In this document: piece after piece, positions 47,368 to 58,559 of the stretch | Layout: each line of letters starts with the position of its first letter | How positions within the stretch are numbered: the first letter of the stretch is position 1 | Assembly (NCBI GenBank): GCA_021234155.1 | Contig: JAJEKV010000042.1 | Location: 1,043,864 to 1,107,863, forward strand | DNA: 64,000 nt | Direction of reading: 5' to 3' | Origin: Isoetes taiwanensis | Taxonomy: Eukaryota > Streptophyta > Lycopodiopsida > Isoetales > Isoetaceae | Notes under the pieces: model-generated | The model's database searches: none | Told to the model about the DNA's origin: nothing | The model's input: only the letters and a program-made list of their open reading frames with translations | Made by a program: the position numbers and the translations under genes

Positions 47368-47732
47368 TCTTATCTGTCTAAGGTCTGGAAATACAAGTGA
47401 GATTCAGAAATTAGAATAACACAATCATGAAGGTCTTTGAGGAAACTATATAGCTTAAATCAAAAGAAATGATCCTTGCATGTACCTGGTAAGAAGATGT
47501 TATACTTACTGCTGCACCTGCTTGCTAAGAAGATGTTACAACTACTGTTGCACCTGCTTCAAAGTACTCTCGATGCACCTGTCCAAAGACTATAACTTTG
47601 TAAGTGCAAATTTATTACAAATAAATGCAGCAATGTTACAAATAAATGCAGCCAACTCTCCTTGCAGCTTTCTTTCTTTCTGTTCTAAGGTCCATTCAGC
47701 ATGAAAGTTCAAAGGTCCGTTCAGCATGAAAG

Positions 47733-48272
47733 ATGTCTAAAGTTTTTCATTTCCAGTCCTTAATTATGTCAACACTTGATGTGCTCGCAAATTTGACAAG
47801 TTATGTTCGTACTAAACATGATCTCCGAGCAAAGCTTGCTGTTGGATGCTATTATGTCAAAAAACACAGACCATATTTAGCATTTGATAACTTTAGGGAC
47901 ATCAAACTTTACTTTGAGAATTGTAATGAATATCCTCCTTTTGAATCAAAGATGGGAGGTATTATTTCTATTCAATGGATTGAAGTGAATCCAGCTAAGG
48001 TACATGAAATAAAAACATGATCAGAAACTCAAAATCTTCTGAAAAACTATCAGGATTTGATGTTTGTTAACTGTTCATTGGCTTCCTTTGGTAGTTATTG
48101 CCACTATACAAGTTTTTGGTTTCAGTGGCGAGATTCCTCCAAGAATTTCCTTGCTTTATTTGCTTGTAGCTTTGGAAAATCGTGCCATTGTTCCAGGATC
48201 TTAGAGGCTCCAATGCTTTCTGGAATTTTTCAAAATGCACAAAGATGCGAGCAAGAAATTTACCTAAATTAG
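47733..48272 (+). other. Unrecognised coding-like stretch
   Basis: The frame at 47733-48020 (including LANLTSYVRTKHDLRAKLAV and YYVKKHRPYLAFDNFRDIKL) is followed by another at 48057-48272. The text looks like former coding sequence, but I see no family and no clean splice structure. Confidence 0.3.
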
Positions 48273-48489
48273 AGGGTGCTAAGAGGCGAATCCATCAAAC
48301 TAGTCCACCGCCTCCATAGAATTGGCGGCTAAACCGTCAACCTCGGCCCAAGAATCTGGGGCGAAAGAAAAAAAAAAAAAAGGGGAGGCAAAAATTATTT
48401 TCGTATTATTTAATTGTATCCTACTAACATTTAGAAATACATTTCAAAAAAAAACTTGAAAATAGTCATTGGGCTAAAATTCGCTCCTT

Positions 48490-51440
48490 AAGGGCAATCC
48501 TGATATGGACCTCATCTTCCTCATGGAAACATGGGAGCATGCTAAATATAGGCTACATGACTAGCTAGGATACCAGCGCTACTCTGTCTTCAATGAATGC
48601 ACAGGAAAGCGGGGACACGAAGGGGTCGCTTGCTACTATCAGACAGCCCTGGTATAGTCAGCTTTCCTGTGCAAGATAAATAAGCATAATAGGTACTTGT
48701 GGCTACGCGTGCAGAACTACAGTGGTAGCCCTCCCTTTGTGGCGGCCTGCTACTTCCCACATGTCGTGAGCAACTTCTATTGCACCCACTCAGATATGAA
48801 TAGGTTAGAGCCTTATGTCGATCTATACAATGACATACAACAGCACAAGCAGTGGGATAGTGTCATGCTCGTTAGAGACCTCAATGCACGCACTAACACA
48901 AAACAACCCATGAGATTTGACCCTTTGGCAAATGATATCTGAGCCCGTCAGAAAGAGCTTGGACACTGGCATCAGCTGATATTCAGGTCTCGTGCTATGG
49001 GAGGCAGTTGTTGTTGCTTTGCAGTATCTTTTACCTGGTGATTTGCAATGGACTAGTACAATGGCCATCCCCTTGCCAGCACATTTGCAGGCAGGAGAAC
49101 CAGGGGGGCGGGTCCTGCATGGTGGACTATGTATTGGTGGCCGAGCAAGACATGCATGTCGTCAAGCACTTCCGAGTGGGAATAAATGGTGGGGATGAGG
49201 AGGTGAACTCAGACCACCTGCCACTCTACTTGAAGCTGGCTGCAGATTGCTCCAACCACCTGTACAACAGCTCCTTCGCATGCCCCAGCTTCGATTGGAC
49301 TATGAGCACACTCATACTTACTCCCAGATGTTCATGGGGGATCTGGCAAACATTCCACAATGCTCTACGCTGGAGCAATAGACGGGAAGGATCATTGACA
49401 TCCTCGGGGCTGCTGCAGAAAGATGTTTTGGGAGAAGCCACCCCCACCGAACCTCGAGAGCCATGACCTTCCCGTGTAACCAGTGGTTTGATGCTGAGTG
49501 CACGGAACGTAAACGCTGGCTCCACCAAGTTATAGATCCCGCTCGGACATGGTCAGGCAATACTGCACTTTTCTTAAGGCTAGAAAGGCCAGGTATATTA
49601 TGGCCTATCAACAGGAAATGTTCTTCCTCCTAGAACGTCACTCCAGGACCTTTTGGCAAAGAGTGCTTAGGAGGCCAGTGCCGCTCACAAGAAATATCAT
49701 CCCCGAGCAGTGGGGCAATATCTATAGCAGCTCTACAACCCTACGGGTGTACAGGCAGCATTATCCCGCAGCAGGACCCTGTACTGAAGATCACAGAGGC
49801 AGAGGTAGCGCATGGGCTACAGCGTCTAGCCAATGGAAAAGCACCAGATCTCAGCGTCATGCAAGTGGAGTTATTCAAGTGGGTAGGACCATCCATGGCA
49901 CCGTTATTGACCGCATGTTCAATAGGGTATTGCGGAAAGGTTTCCCCCCACAGTGGACCACTAGTAGGGTTGTCCCAATCTACAAGGCAGGAGACCCACA
50001 CTGTCCGACCAGACCATCATAATCATCTCAGTATTTGCAAATCTCCTCGTGGGGATCCTGGAGTAGCAATTGACAAGATGGGCAGAGGCAACAGAAGTAC
50101 AGGCACTCATACAGGTAGGATTCAGGCCGAGGCACTCAACCATTGATCACATCTCCACACTGTGGACTCTGGTTGAGGACAACAAGAATCATCGACAAGA
50201 CCTGTATTGCTGCTTCGTAGACTTCTCAAAGGTTTTTGACACTGTGCCTCGCAGAAAGCTATGGACAAGATTGCAACAGCTGGAGGTCCCTGCGAAACTG
50301 CAGAACGCAGTGTACAGGTTATATGAGACAAGCTCAGGTCAGTTGCAACCAACGGGCCAGCCATTCGAGAGCAATGTCGGGGTCCACTAGGGATGCCCTC
50401 TGTCTCCACATTGTTTGGCCTGTACATTGCTCAATTGAAGAGATGGCTTACTGACAATAGAGGCAATGAAGCTCAACTTCTATAACAGATCACCAGGCAG
50501 CTGATCTACGCTGATGATGTGGACCTCCTGGCTCACACTCAGACAGACATGCAATGCCATCTCAATGCCCTGGACACATTATACCAGGCAATTGACATGC
50601 ACATTAACTTGGCCAAGACCAAGGTGGTCCTCATATCTTCCCCACGCCAATCAAGAGCCTCAACCCTCATTTATCATGGATAAACTGTCGAAGTGATATC
50701 TACTTACAAATATTTTGGGGTCCAGTTCCCATATGCATGAACTGGGACAATTCCATCCGATTACAAGCTGCAATAGGTCAGAAGGCATTCTATGCAATGA
50801 AGAACAATAGCCACAAGGCGGAGCCGTATGATTGGGCCCACCAGTCGCACCTATTCAAGGTACTAGTGGAACTCGTGCTTCTGTATGGAATTGAGGTATG
50901 GGGCCCCGTGGTTTCTCTCGTCACTTGGAATGACTTGGAGCAGGTGCAGAAAGCTTTCTTCGCATAAGTCCTAGGGGTAAAGTCCATAGTTCCATACCAG
51001 ATACTGTTGTAGGAGACAGGCTTTTTGCCTCTTCAGAGGGGGGCCCTTGATAGACACACAGAAGGTGGTCAGTATGGATACTCGCCTCCCTTGCCTCGCT
51101 TACACTATGGCAATGGGGCCTCAGTGCCTAAAGATCTGCTGGGGGGAAAAGAGAGCTCATTGGCTGACCAGATGGAATGTGCAGGAGCATAGGTGCATCC
51201 GATTGCAAACGGAGGCAGATTGCTATAGCCTCAGATAGTAAGATGGATTGGAGAGTTGTGCTAGGAGAGGCTTTATCAACGCTGCCAAGTTGGAGCTATG
51301 AAAGACGAATATCACATCCTTCAAAGCTATCCAGCATATGATGGCATTCGGACACGCTATGCTATGCTGGTCTGGCCTGGCCAACCCCTGCATGAGATGT
51401 TGAGCATGGCCTCGGTGCGGATGCTGGGATCATAACTTCA
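48490..51440 (+). mobile_element. LINE (AP-endonuclease and reverse transcriptase), decayed
   Basis: The endonuclease starts with DMDLIFLMETWEHAKYRL (E of the catalytic set). It continues with VMLVRDLNART (normally GDLNAR) and ends with MVDYVLVAEQ and NSDHLPLYLKL (SDH box). RT follows: TTSRVVPIYKAGD, VGFRPRHSTIDHISTLWTLV, LYCCFVDFSKVFDTVPRRKL, an intact YADDVDLLAHTQ box, and INLAKTKVVLISS. Downstream is LVELVLLYGIEVWGPVVS. Several stops and frame changes separate these motifs. I cannot assign a plant LINE clade. Confidence 0.85.
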
Positions 51441-52499
51441 AGAGGTCATGGATCTCCGGGATCAGCTCGATCCTCAGGCACTTGCCGATATATTACATAC
51501 TTCTTTTCCCTCATGATAGATGTCTGTACAGTTTGATAATACTTTTATTCCTGTCACAGTTTTGCCCCCGAAAACCCTTCGGGGCAGGGGTTTTTTAACT
51601 CGGATAGTAATACGTTTGTTGCGCCTCCTTTTTGGGTCCCATAGACTGATTTGTCTCTGTGGACCTATTCTAATAGCATTTTCAACTATATCTTGTTTGA
51701 ATGTTTGCTTCATAAACCCTCTCAGGTCTATGTTTGTTGTGTCAACCAAAGCAGCTGGTATGATTGCATATGTGAATGGAATGGGCCTAATACCTGTCAA
51801 TTTCTTGCTCTAAAATAACATGCTCTAAGTCAACAACACAACTTTACTGCTAAACTACTATGTGCAGATACTGCAAGTCTTGTATTCCATGATCAAGATT
51901 CATTATTTTGTTGAAGATGTCACAGAGATTCATCATATATAATCTTTTTCTTATAGTCGCCTAGATTAGGCAGTAATAAAAGCATACCTCTTTCATGATT
52001 TCCATGGCTAGATATACTTGCAAAACTGGGAAACAACTAACTTCATTGGGAATAATGTCTGCATTTTGCAATTCATGACAAGGTTCAATGATCTCATTTG
52101 GTTGATTTTTAGTATACGGTGCAAGCACAACTATCCATATGATCAAACATATCATCAGAACTTTCATATTGTTATACAGTTTTCAAAAGCATTAATAAAA
52201 TAAGATCTATACCCAAGCCATTTTGTTGATGATGACAGAATTGGCTATAGCTCATTGTATTATTTCAGTTTCAAAATGCGGTCTTTACCCAAAGCTCCTT
52301 GGTAAAGCATAAAGCATAACACACATTTGGATATAGAGATGGACTTTTGGGGAACTCGTCGTGCCCGATTTTTCCCACTAAATTTTGACATGCATTGTTT
52401 ATTATGATGGAATTCTTGAATGGATGGTTGGGGATATTACAAAATGTAGGGGAATTGTTGGCCAAGGTTTTTGTCTAATCGAGCTCCTTTCTTCCAGGT
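51441..52499. other. Between LINE and Helitron relic; no gene seen
   Basis: A hairpin CCCCGAAAACCCTTCGGGG-like segment and T run lie at 51565-51600 (compare 541-573). A 100-codon frame exists on each strand at about 51474-51813, without a recognised family. Confidence 0.35.
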
Positions 52500-54380
52500 T
52501 GCATGCCTAATCATTTCTTTGTTAGAACGAGGTTTACAGATGGTTTAGCTTCTATAAGGAATGGGCCATATGTCTGAGTAAACATGATTGAAAACAGAAG
52601 AGCCAACATTTTGCAATAGGAGAATACATTATGATGGGGATTATTCAGAATAAGAGAATGACAATCAAATTGATGTTGTCTCTTTTTCATCCTTTTTAGG
52701 AAGCCAAAGATGGTGTTTTGTTCAAGTTGCTGATGCATTAGCATTGTTTAGCGCAAAAGGTCATCACACTAGATTTATCACTATAATGACAAATACAAAT
52801 TGGCCAAAAATAAGGGTAACTTTTACGCCTAGACAAAATACATCTGATGTTCCTATATTTGTCGTCCATTTTTCTATGGAAGATTGCGGACATTAAAGGA
52901 ACTCCTTCATAAGTTTTTCTACTGTCATTGAATTTTAAAAGCGTGGATTGCTACATGCTTAGCTGCTCTTGCGCACTGAACCTGATATACTTATTGAATA
53001 CATTAATATTATTATCCCTACTGAACTGCCTGCGAATCCAATCCTTTGAATGCAAGTTCAACAATTCATGATGCTCCCTAGATGGCACAGTCTAATGCGA
53101 CAAATATCCAAATGATATCATCCCGACGATACATCTTGACTCAAAAGGCTATGTTCGTACACAAGAAGAGGTATAGACGATGTATGGGTGGTGCCATACA
53201 ATGCCTTCTTGCTCCTGAGTTGAATTACTAGATTATAGTGGATATAGCATCTATAGTACATGTTTTTTCTTATCTTGACGGTTACATCTACAAAGGATTC
53301 AATAACACAAATTTTCGCGTTACTCAAGGAAGAGAGCATCATATATACCATCATCATTAAGCAACCCAACATGCAGAAACCACAGAGGCAACCAATAGTG
53401 TGTAGAATACGATACTATTAACTCGAGTCAGGGGAGCATTTTATCTTAGACAGATATTGCTGCATCGTGCTGCAAGAACTTGTAATGAATTGGAAATTGT
53501 CAATGGAGAACATTATGAGACATACCAGCAAGCTGTAGAATAGGTGGATTGCTCACAATGCACAATGCAGTATTACAACTGATGGAAGAACTTGTTTTAT
53601 TATCATTAGGTCCGACACAAATGTGATTTCTTTTTGCCATACTTCTGTATCAATTGACCTATGAACTATATTCAAAATACCAATGAGGGTCGACCTCTGA
53701 CAAATATCCAAACAATGAGATAATCGCCGTTAATGAATCCCTTTATTTAGTTAATAACATTCTAACATCCCATAGTACCAACATCATGTCATTCGGTCTC
53801 CAACTGCAACCTCGTTTCGGAAGAGATGTCATGCATTAATTGCAAAACTTTTTCGATCATAGGCGTACATGGACACTGTGATGCAAATGATGAGCGTAAT
53901 GAAAAAAGACCAACATGAGATATATAGCTTCATTCGAGAATGGCAAGAATTACCACAAACCAACCAATCTATCTCGACGGAAAAGCTGGTAGAGGAAAAA
54001 CATTGCTGCTAAATTGCATATATTTATTTATATGATGCAACCAATACCCAAGAGGATGAAGAACCAATTGCTTTTCAAAATCCTTGGGGATGAAAATAAA
54101 TGCAGGGCTTCAATTGATGATAGAAAATGATTCTAAAGCAGCAGACCTGCTCATTGCAACTAAGGTCACTATCTGAGATGAATTCCTGATGGCCAACAAA
54201 GCTGTCAATGAAAGTTTTCACCGTCTACTGCAATGACTGTGCAGGAATAATCTTCCATTTTGGGCAAACATTTCACATTAGCCCAAACAGACCCGACAGT
54301 TGAATTTGCATCTTGTAGGGTTCGAGGAAACATGTTCATACTCAGATGCAGAGGTAACTGCCATTCAGGTGCGTGGGACC
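52500..54380 (+). mobile_element. Helitron relic: Rep/helicase (RepHel) fragments
   Basis: Read across frames on the plus strand: GSQRWCFVQVADALALF then HTRFITIMTNTNWPKI (Helitron-like N-terminal domain), DDVWVVPYNAFLL (normally VVPYN..LL), AFYLRQILLHRAARTCNELE then VNGEHYETYQQAV (the YLR.LL..R...T...L.TVNG region), and IYLDGKAGRGKTLLLN (Walker A of the PIF1-like helicase). A KAADLLIATKVTI-DEFLMAN segment (motif II side) follows, with a TGA where tryptophan is usual. Many stops and frameshifts are present. Termini (5'-TC, 3' hairpin-CTRR) were not found. Confidence 0.75.
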
Positions 54381-55649
54381 TGACCTTTCAAAGGACTTAA
54401 CTTAAAATCCTTTCAATATAACATTTAGCAGAAGGTGGATCGTGCCTTTGCTCTGCTCCGGAGAGCTAGCATTCTGTTTCAGTAGGCCAAAAGGTAAGAA
54501 GCTAGTCCCCCAACAACACAACTGCTTCAAACAATGGTTGTTTTGTCAGTTGGGTTTTTTTAGTTGCTTTCTCCCTTCATATTTAGTTTTGGTTATGTTT
54601 TCCTTTCTCTTATGATTGCAATAGGGCTGAGTCCCCATGTCCTGTTTTATTTGGGCTTAGGCCCTTTGTTCTGTGCCCGTCTCGTGGTCCATGTAGGTCC
54701 CCGTGGATATAAATTTTTTATCTTTTAAACAAATTTCAAATTTCTCAAAGTCAACAAACTACATTCATATTAAAATTGCCAACATTTAAAAGCCCCCTTT
54801 CTTGCAAGTCAACTTCATAGAGCATCTAACACCATGGCTATTTTAGTATTATTGTTGAAGCATATCAAACAAGTTGCATCTCATAGAATTAAAATCGGAA
54901 CAATGTACATGCTATTTTCCCTCGTGACCTATCTTTAATTCATTGTCTTTGAGAACATCATCTAAGACATGCTTTTCCGTGCAAGCTTGTGTTAAGCTGG
55001 GTCATTCCAGCATCAAGCATGAACATTTGCTAGAAATATCACATTCCAAGCTCAGACCTCGAGGACAAAATAAAAAACTTCTATAAGATATTGCTCATCC
55101 ATAAATCATAGTTTTTGTGCGAATGTTGCAAACTATTTATTATTTTTCATTTTACTAGTTCTTATCAATGTAACTTTTATATACATTCTAATTAATTGTT
55201 GGCTTATTTAGCTTTTACGTAGGGGCATAAGTCTTATTGATCTTGAAACATTAAAAGCTACAGACTTTTGCTACAAACTTTTGCTACAGAGAACAGAGAT
55301 CTAACCTACCCACGGAGCAAAAGAGTTAAATCAATCTAAAGTCAATCAAAACTCAACGCAACAAGTCATCACTTGAAGTTCAAATTACAAAGATCATATA
55401 CGACAAGTTAAGTGTTCTTCTTAGGAATTAGAGTTGAAAGGATCCAGATGATATCTAAAAATCTAGATCGTAGCTTAAATTTTATTTCGTTGTTTCCCTT
55501 AGAATCTCATCCCTTCCCAATTCCAGGGCATATTCCAAGACCTTGGAGAATAAGAAAATGTAAATGCAAAGCTAGGGAATTGTCACTAGTATTTTCCTGC
55601 AGTGACATCCAAGAACATAAGTCATCCTTGAAGTGATGCATTATAACAA
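54381..55649. other. No gene seen
   Basis: AT-rich sequence. Short frames only. Confidence 0.35.
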
Positions 55650-55960
55650 TCTTTAACAATAATCTCCCATCTTTCAATCTTGGAGGTGATCTTGTTTGCA
55701 TTAAGGCAGTCTATACACACTCGCAAGTTCTTTGTAACAAGAATAATAGCACCTACTAGTGTACTCACAAGACCAAATGACACTGCATGATATGTTTATG
55801 GCTTCAGTATGTATCGTACAAGCCTTTTCGCCTTATACACCAATATACAAAAATAACTTGCTAATTTGGAGGTTAAACTGAACATGATGAATGTGGTTAT
55901 GTAATTCTTCTGGAGCAATAGGCTTGTGATACTTGCAAAGGATGGTACGCGAACGTTTTT
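55650..55960 (-). pseudogene. Small Gypsy-type reverse-transcriptase relic
   Basis: On the minus strand, GAIILVTKNLRVCIDCLNAN then KITS matches the first RT motifs of Gypsy elements (SPVVLVKKKDG.WR.C.DYR.LN..T). Nothing else of the element is visible. It ends where the large LTR element begins at 55987. Confidence 0.4.
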
Positions 55961-55986
55961 CTAAAACTACTTTACATTAGTGAAAG

Positions 55987-57584
55987 TGTGACGTTCCACA
56001 TATTTATACGCATATTTAAGTATAAATACGTGACACATCACTATGAATAATTAATGGCACATTAATTATTCATAAGCTAAGGTTAGCTATGTTAATAATT
56101 AAATTATAAAGGTGGAAACCTAACCAAAACCCTAATTCGAATTTAGGGCTTATCCTAATATTAAAAAGGGCTAAAATACCAAATTAGCTAATATTAACCA
56201 ATCTAGAGCATGCCACCTGGCCCAAATCGATTGGGCAAGGTAGGGTTTCCATTTTGGACACCCAAATTAGGGCTTTTGTGCCCCAATTCGAATTGGGAGC
56301 AATTGGGGATGGAGGAGGAGGAGCAAAGCAGCCAGTAGCGCCCTTCGTTAGTCGAGATGGAGCAGCCCAAGACCGATTTGATTGTTAGTCAAGAGGTTAC
56401 TTTGTTGATTTATAGCATAGCGCCTCCGTGGTGTGTTCTCTCTCTGTTTTTCTCCGTGGGTTTACCCGTTAGACTAACCCTTGATTGATATGGTGAGTAT
56501 TCTTATCTCTAGTCTCTGTACGTGCTTTGGTTGATGGTTTAGTAGTTCTTTGCTTAGTTAGCACTCCGGAGATGGGGGATTACGGGGGGTAGAGACCTCT
56601 GAGCCCATGTATTGTAGTATGCTCCTAGATAGAGCCCTGTATTATTCCCATTAGATGCGGCCTGTGCACAAGAGACCACCGAGTCGTGGATGCTATGGAA
56701 TGGCTTAGCACCAAACAAGGGACACAGTGGTGAAGTGGGGGTGGGGTCTTGCACGAACATAAAAGGCTCCTGAGACTCCTACAGTGGACTAGGCCTAATA
56801 GCCGGCCAGTGAGCTAGGCGCGATCCAGGCCGGGTATGGGTCTGACACTCCCTGGGTACAGAGGTGTGACCCGCATGGGGCATCCTGTACTTTGAGTAGA
56901 TTTAGGGCGAGTAAGTCGGGTACGGATGCGGGGGGTCGATGATGCGCACGTATTCTCTAGTCCACCCATGGAACCACTGCGGATCCCGGAAGGGGACGCC
57001 CCCGACCCGCCCTCATCCGGACGGGCTTCATGAACCCCGTAGTAGGCTCAAGGGTGATACCTTGAGTCTCAAGGCGTGAACAGGAAGGCTATAGCGAAGC
57101 CATAGCATGATTCGACTCATCTGCAAAGTGTGCACAGGAGGGGCGGATGGAGTGGACAACCCTAGCCGATGTTCTATGCCAGCCAACGCCATGTCAAGAT
57201 TCGGTCTGCTGATCTCTTGAGACCTAGCCGTCAGTCGATCCTCACTGGAGTCTGAGCCGGGGTAGAACCATGGGTTTGGGGTGTTTTCCTTAGGATTAGA
57301 TGCATATTCTTTGCCGTTAGTACTTGGATGGATGTGCCACCCTTCGTGGTGGTTATTTATATATGACTTATGATGTGTGCTAACATGTATTCACGCTTTC
57401 GCGACGTAGGAGCCCCATTGAAGGCATGGGCCGAATGACCCCTCTGTGTCCTTGACTTGGGCATCTTCTTATAGATGGCCCGAGTCAGACGGAGGGCCCT
57501 GCTCGTGGCGAGTGGGTCGCCATGGGAGGGGAAAGTCCCCGTATGTATACGTCCGAGGGTCGTATATGTTCAGGGAGCGTCACA
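55987..57584 (+). repeat. 5' LTR of the LARD-like element
   Basis: 1598 bp. It begins TGTGACGTTCCACATATTTA and ends GGGAGCGTCACA. The inverted termini are the same as those of the chromovirus LTR. Confidence 0.85.
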
Positions 57585-57585
57585 G

Positions 57586-57597
57586 TGGTATCAGAGC
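57586..57597 (+). other. Primer-binding site of the LARD-like element
   Basis: TGGTATCAGAGC, one base after the LTR, is identical to the chromovirus site at 2473. Confidence 0.85.
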
Positions 57598-58048
57598 CAT
57601 GATTTTGGTTGACCGGAATCATAGCACTGACCAAATCTTTAACCCGTTAGTTCGGTAGTTGAGTGGGAGTTTAGGCTAGTTGGACTGCTTAACTTTTTGG
57701 TGATTTAGTTTTGTGTTAGGTGGATGTAATAAATTGTGAGTTTTAGGAAGTTTAGGGCGATTTTGGAGGGAAAAAGTTGTGACTGGAGGACCCAAGTTTG
57801 GAAGGGCTATAACTTTTTGTAGGCAGTTCGGATGAAGGCGAAAATGGCTCCAATGGATCGGGCACCTCCCAAATACCCTAAGGGGCACGTCTCCCGAGGT
57901 CGAAAAGACAACAGGCCGCCGAAAAATCAAAAGGGGCGCTGCTGTCTTTGGAGGTGTTTTTCTCGACGAACTGAAGCCGTATAAGGATCGCAGCGCCCCA
58001 TACGGTCCGCCGTATAAAAATACGCATCCATAAAGTTGTTTTCTTTTC

Positions 58049-58114
58049 CGCCCGCGTTTTGAACCCGTGACCTCCCACTTCCAACCCAACACTCTTTCCA
58101 TCTTGCCAACTATC
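58049..58114 (-). repeat. tRNA-like module 1 in the LARD interior
   Basis: The minus strand has an A-box-like TAGTTGGCAAGATGG and a B-box-like GGGTTCAAAAC about 35 bases later. It could be a SINE head or a degenerate tRNA. There is no cloverleaf I would trust. Confidence 0.35.
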
Positions 58115-58192
58115 TTTATGATATATATTTTATTCTTTGTTATACATATCTAATATTCTGTTTTGTCCAGTTAGCAGTTCTTTTAAGAAAAA

Positions 58193-58258
58193 GGTGCATC
58201 ATGGGATTGAACCCCTGACCTTCTGCACCTAAGCCAACACCTTTACCAATAAGCTAAC
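58193..58258 (-). repeat. tRNA-like module 2 in the LARD interior
   Basis: The minus strand starts GTTAGCTTATTGGTAAAGG (A-box-like) and has GGGGTTCAATCCC (B-box-like) near its end. It lies about 80 bp from module 1 and has the same orientation. Confidence 0.45.
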
Positions 58259-58364
58259 TTCTTTCTTGAAAGAATATAATCCGCTTTCTAGTATTTATAG
58301 TGCATCTGTTCCATACTTAAATTAGAGGTGTGCCTTTGGTAAACCCACGTTGTGGAGGCAACAA

Positions 58365-58515
58365 CTCCATCGGAGCAAGCTCTTTTCGCCATAGCCGCCG
58401 GAGCAAGCTCCCTCCGCCATAGCCGCCGGAGCAAGCTCTCTCCGCCATAGCCGCCGAAGCAAGCTCTTTCCGCCATAGCCGCCAGAGTAAGCAGTCTTGC
58501 CATAGCCATGGGAGT
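58365..58515. repeat. 30-bp minisatellite, about five units
   Basis: Units of the form GGAGCAAGCTC-YTYCGCCATAGCCGCC repeat five times with increasing divergence to the right. It is GC-rich in an AT-rich context. Confidence 0.8.
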
Positions 58516-58559
58516 CGACCTCTCTCTGCCATAGTCAACCGGATAACTGTTAACCATAT

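Noticed and set aside
58288-58557. 89-codon minus-strand ORF with GGYGGESLLRRL repeats
   Set aside because: It is translation of the 30-bp minisatellite; there is no other support for coding.
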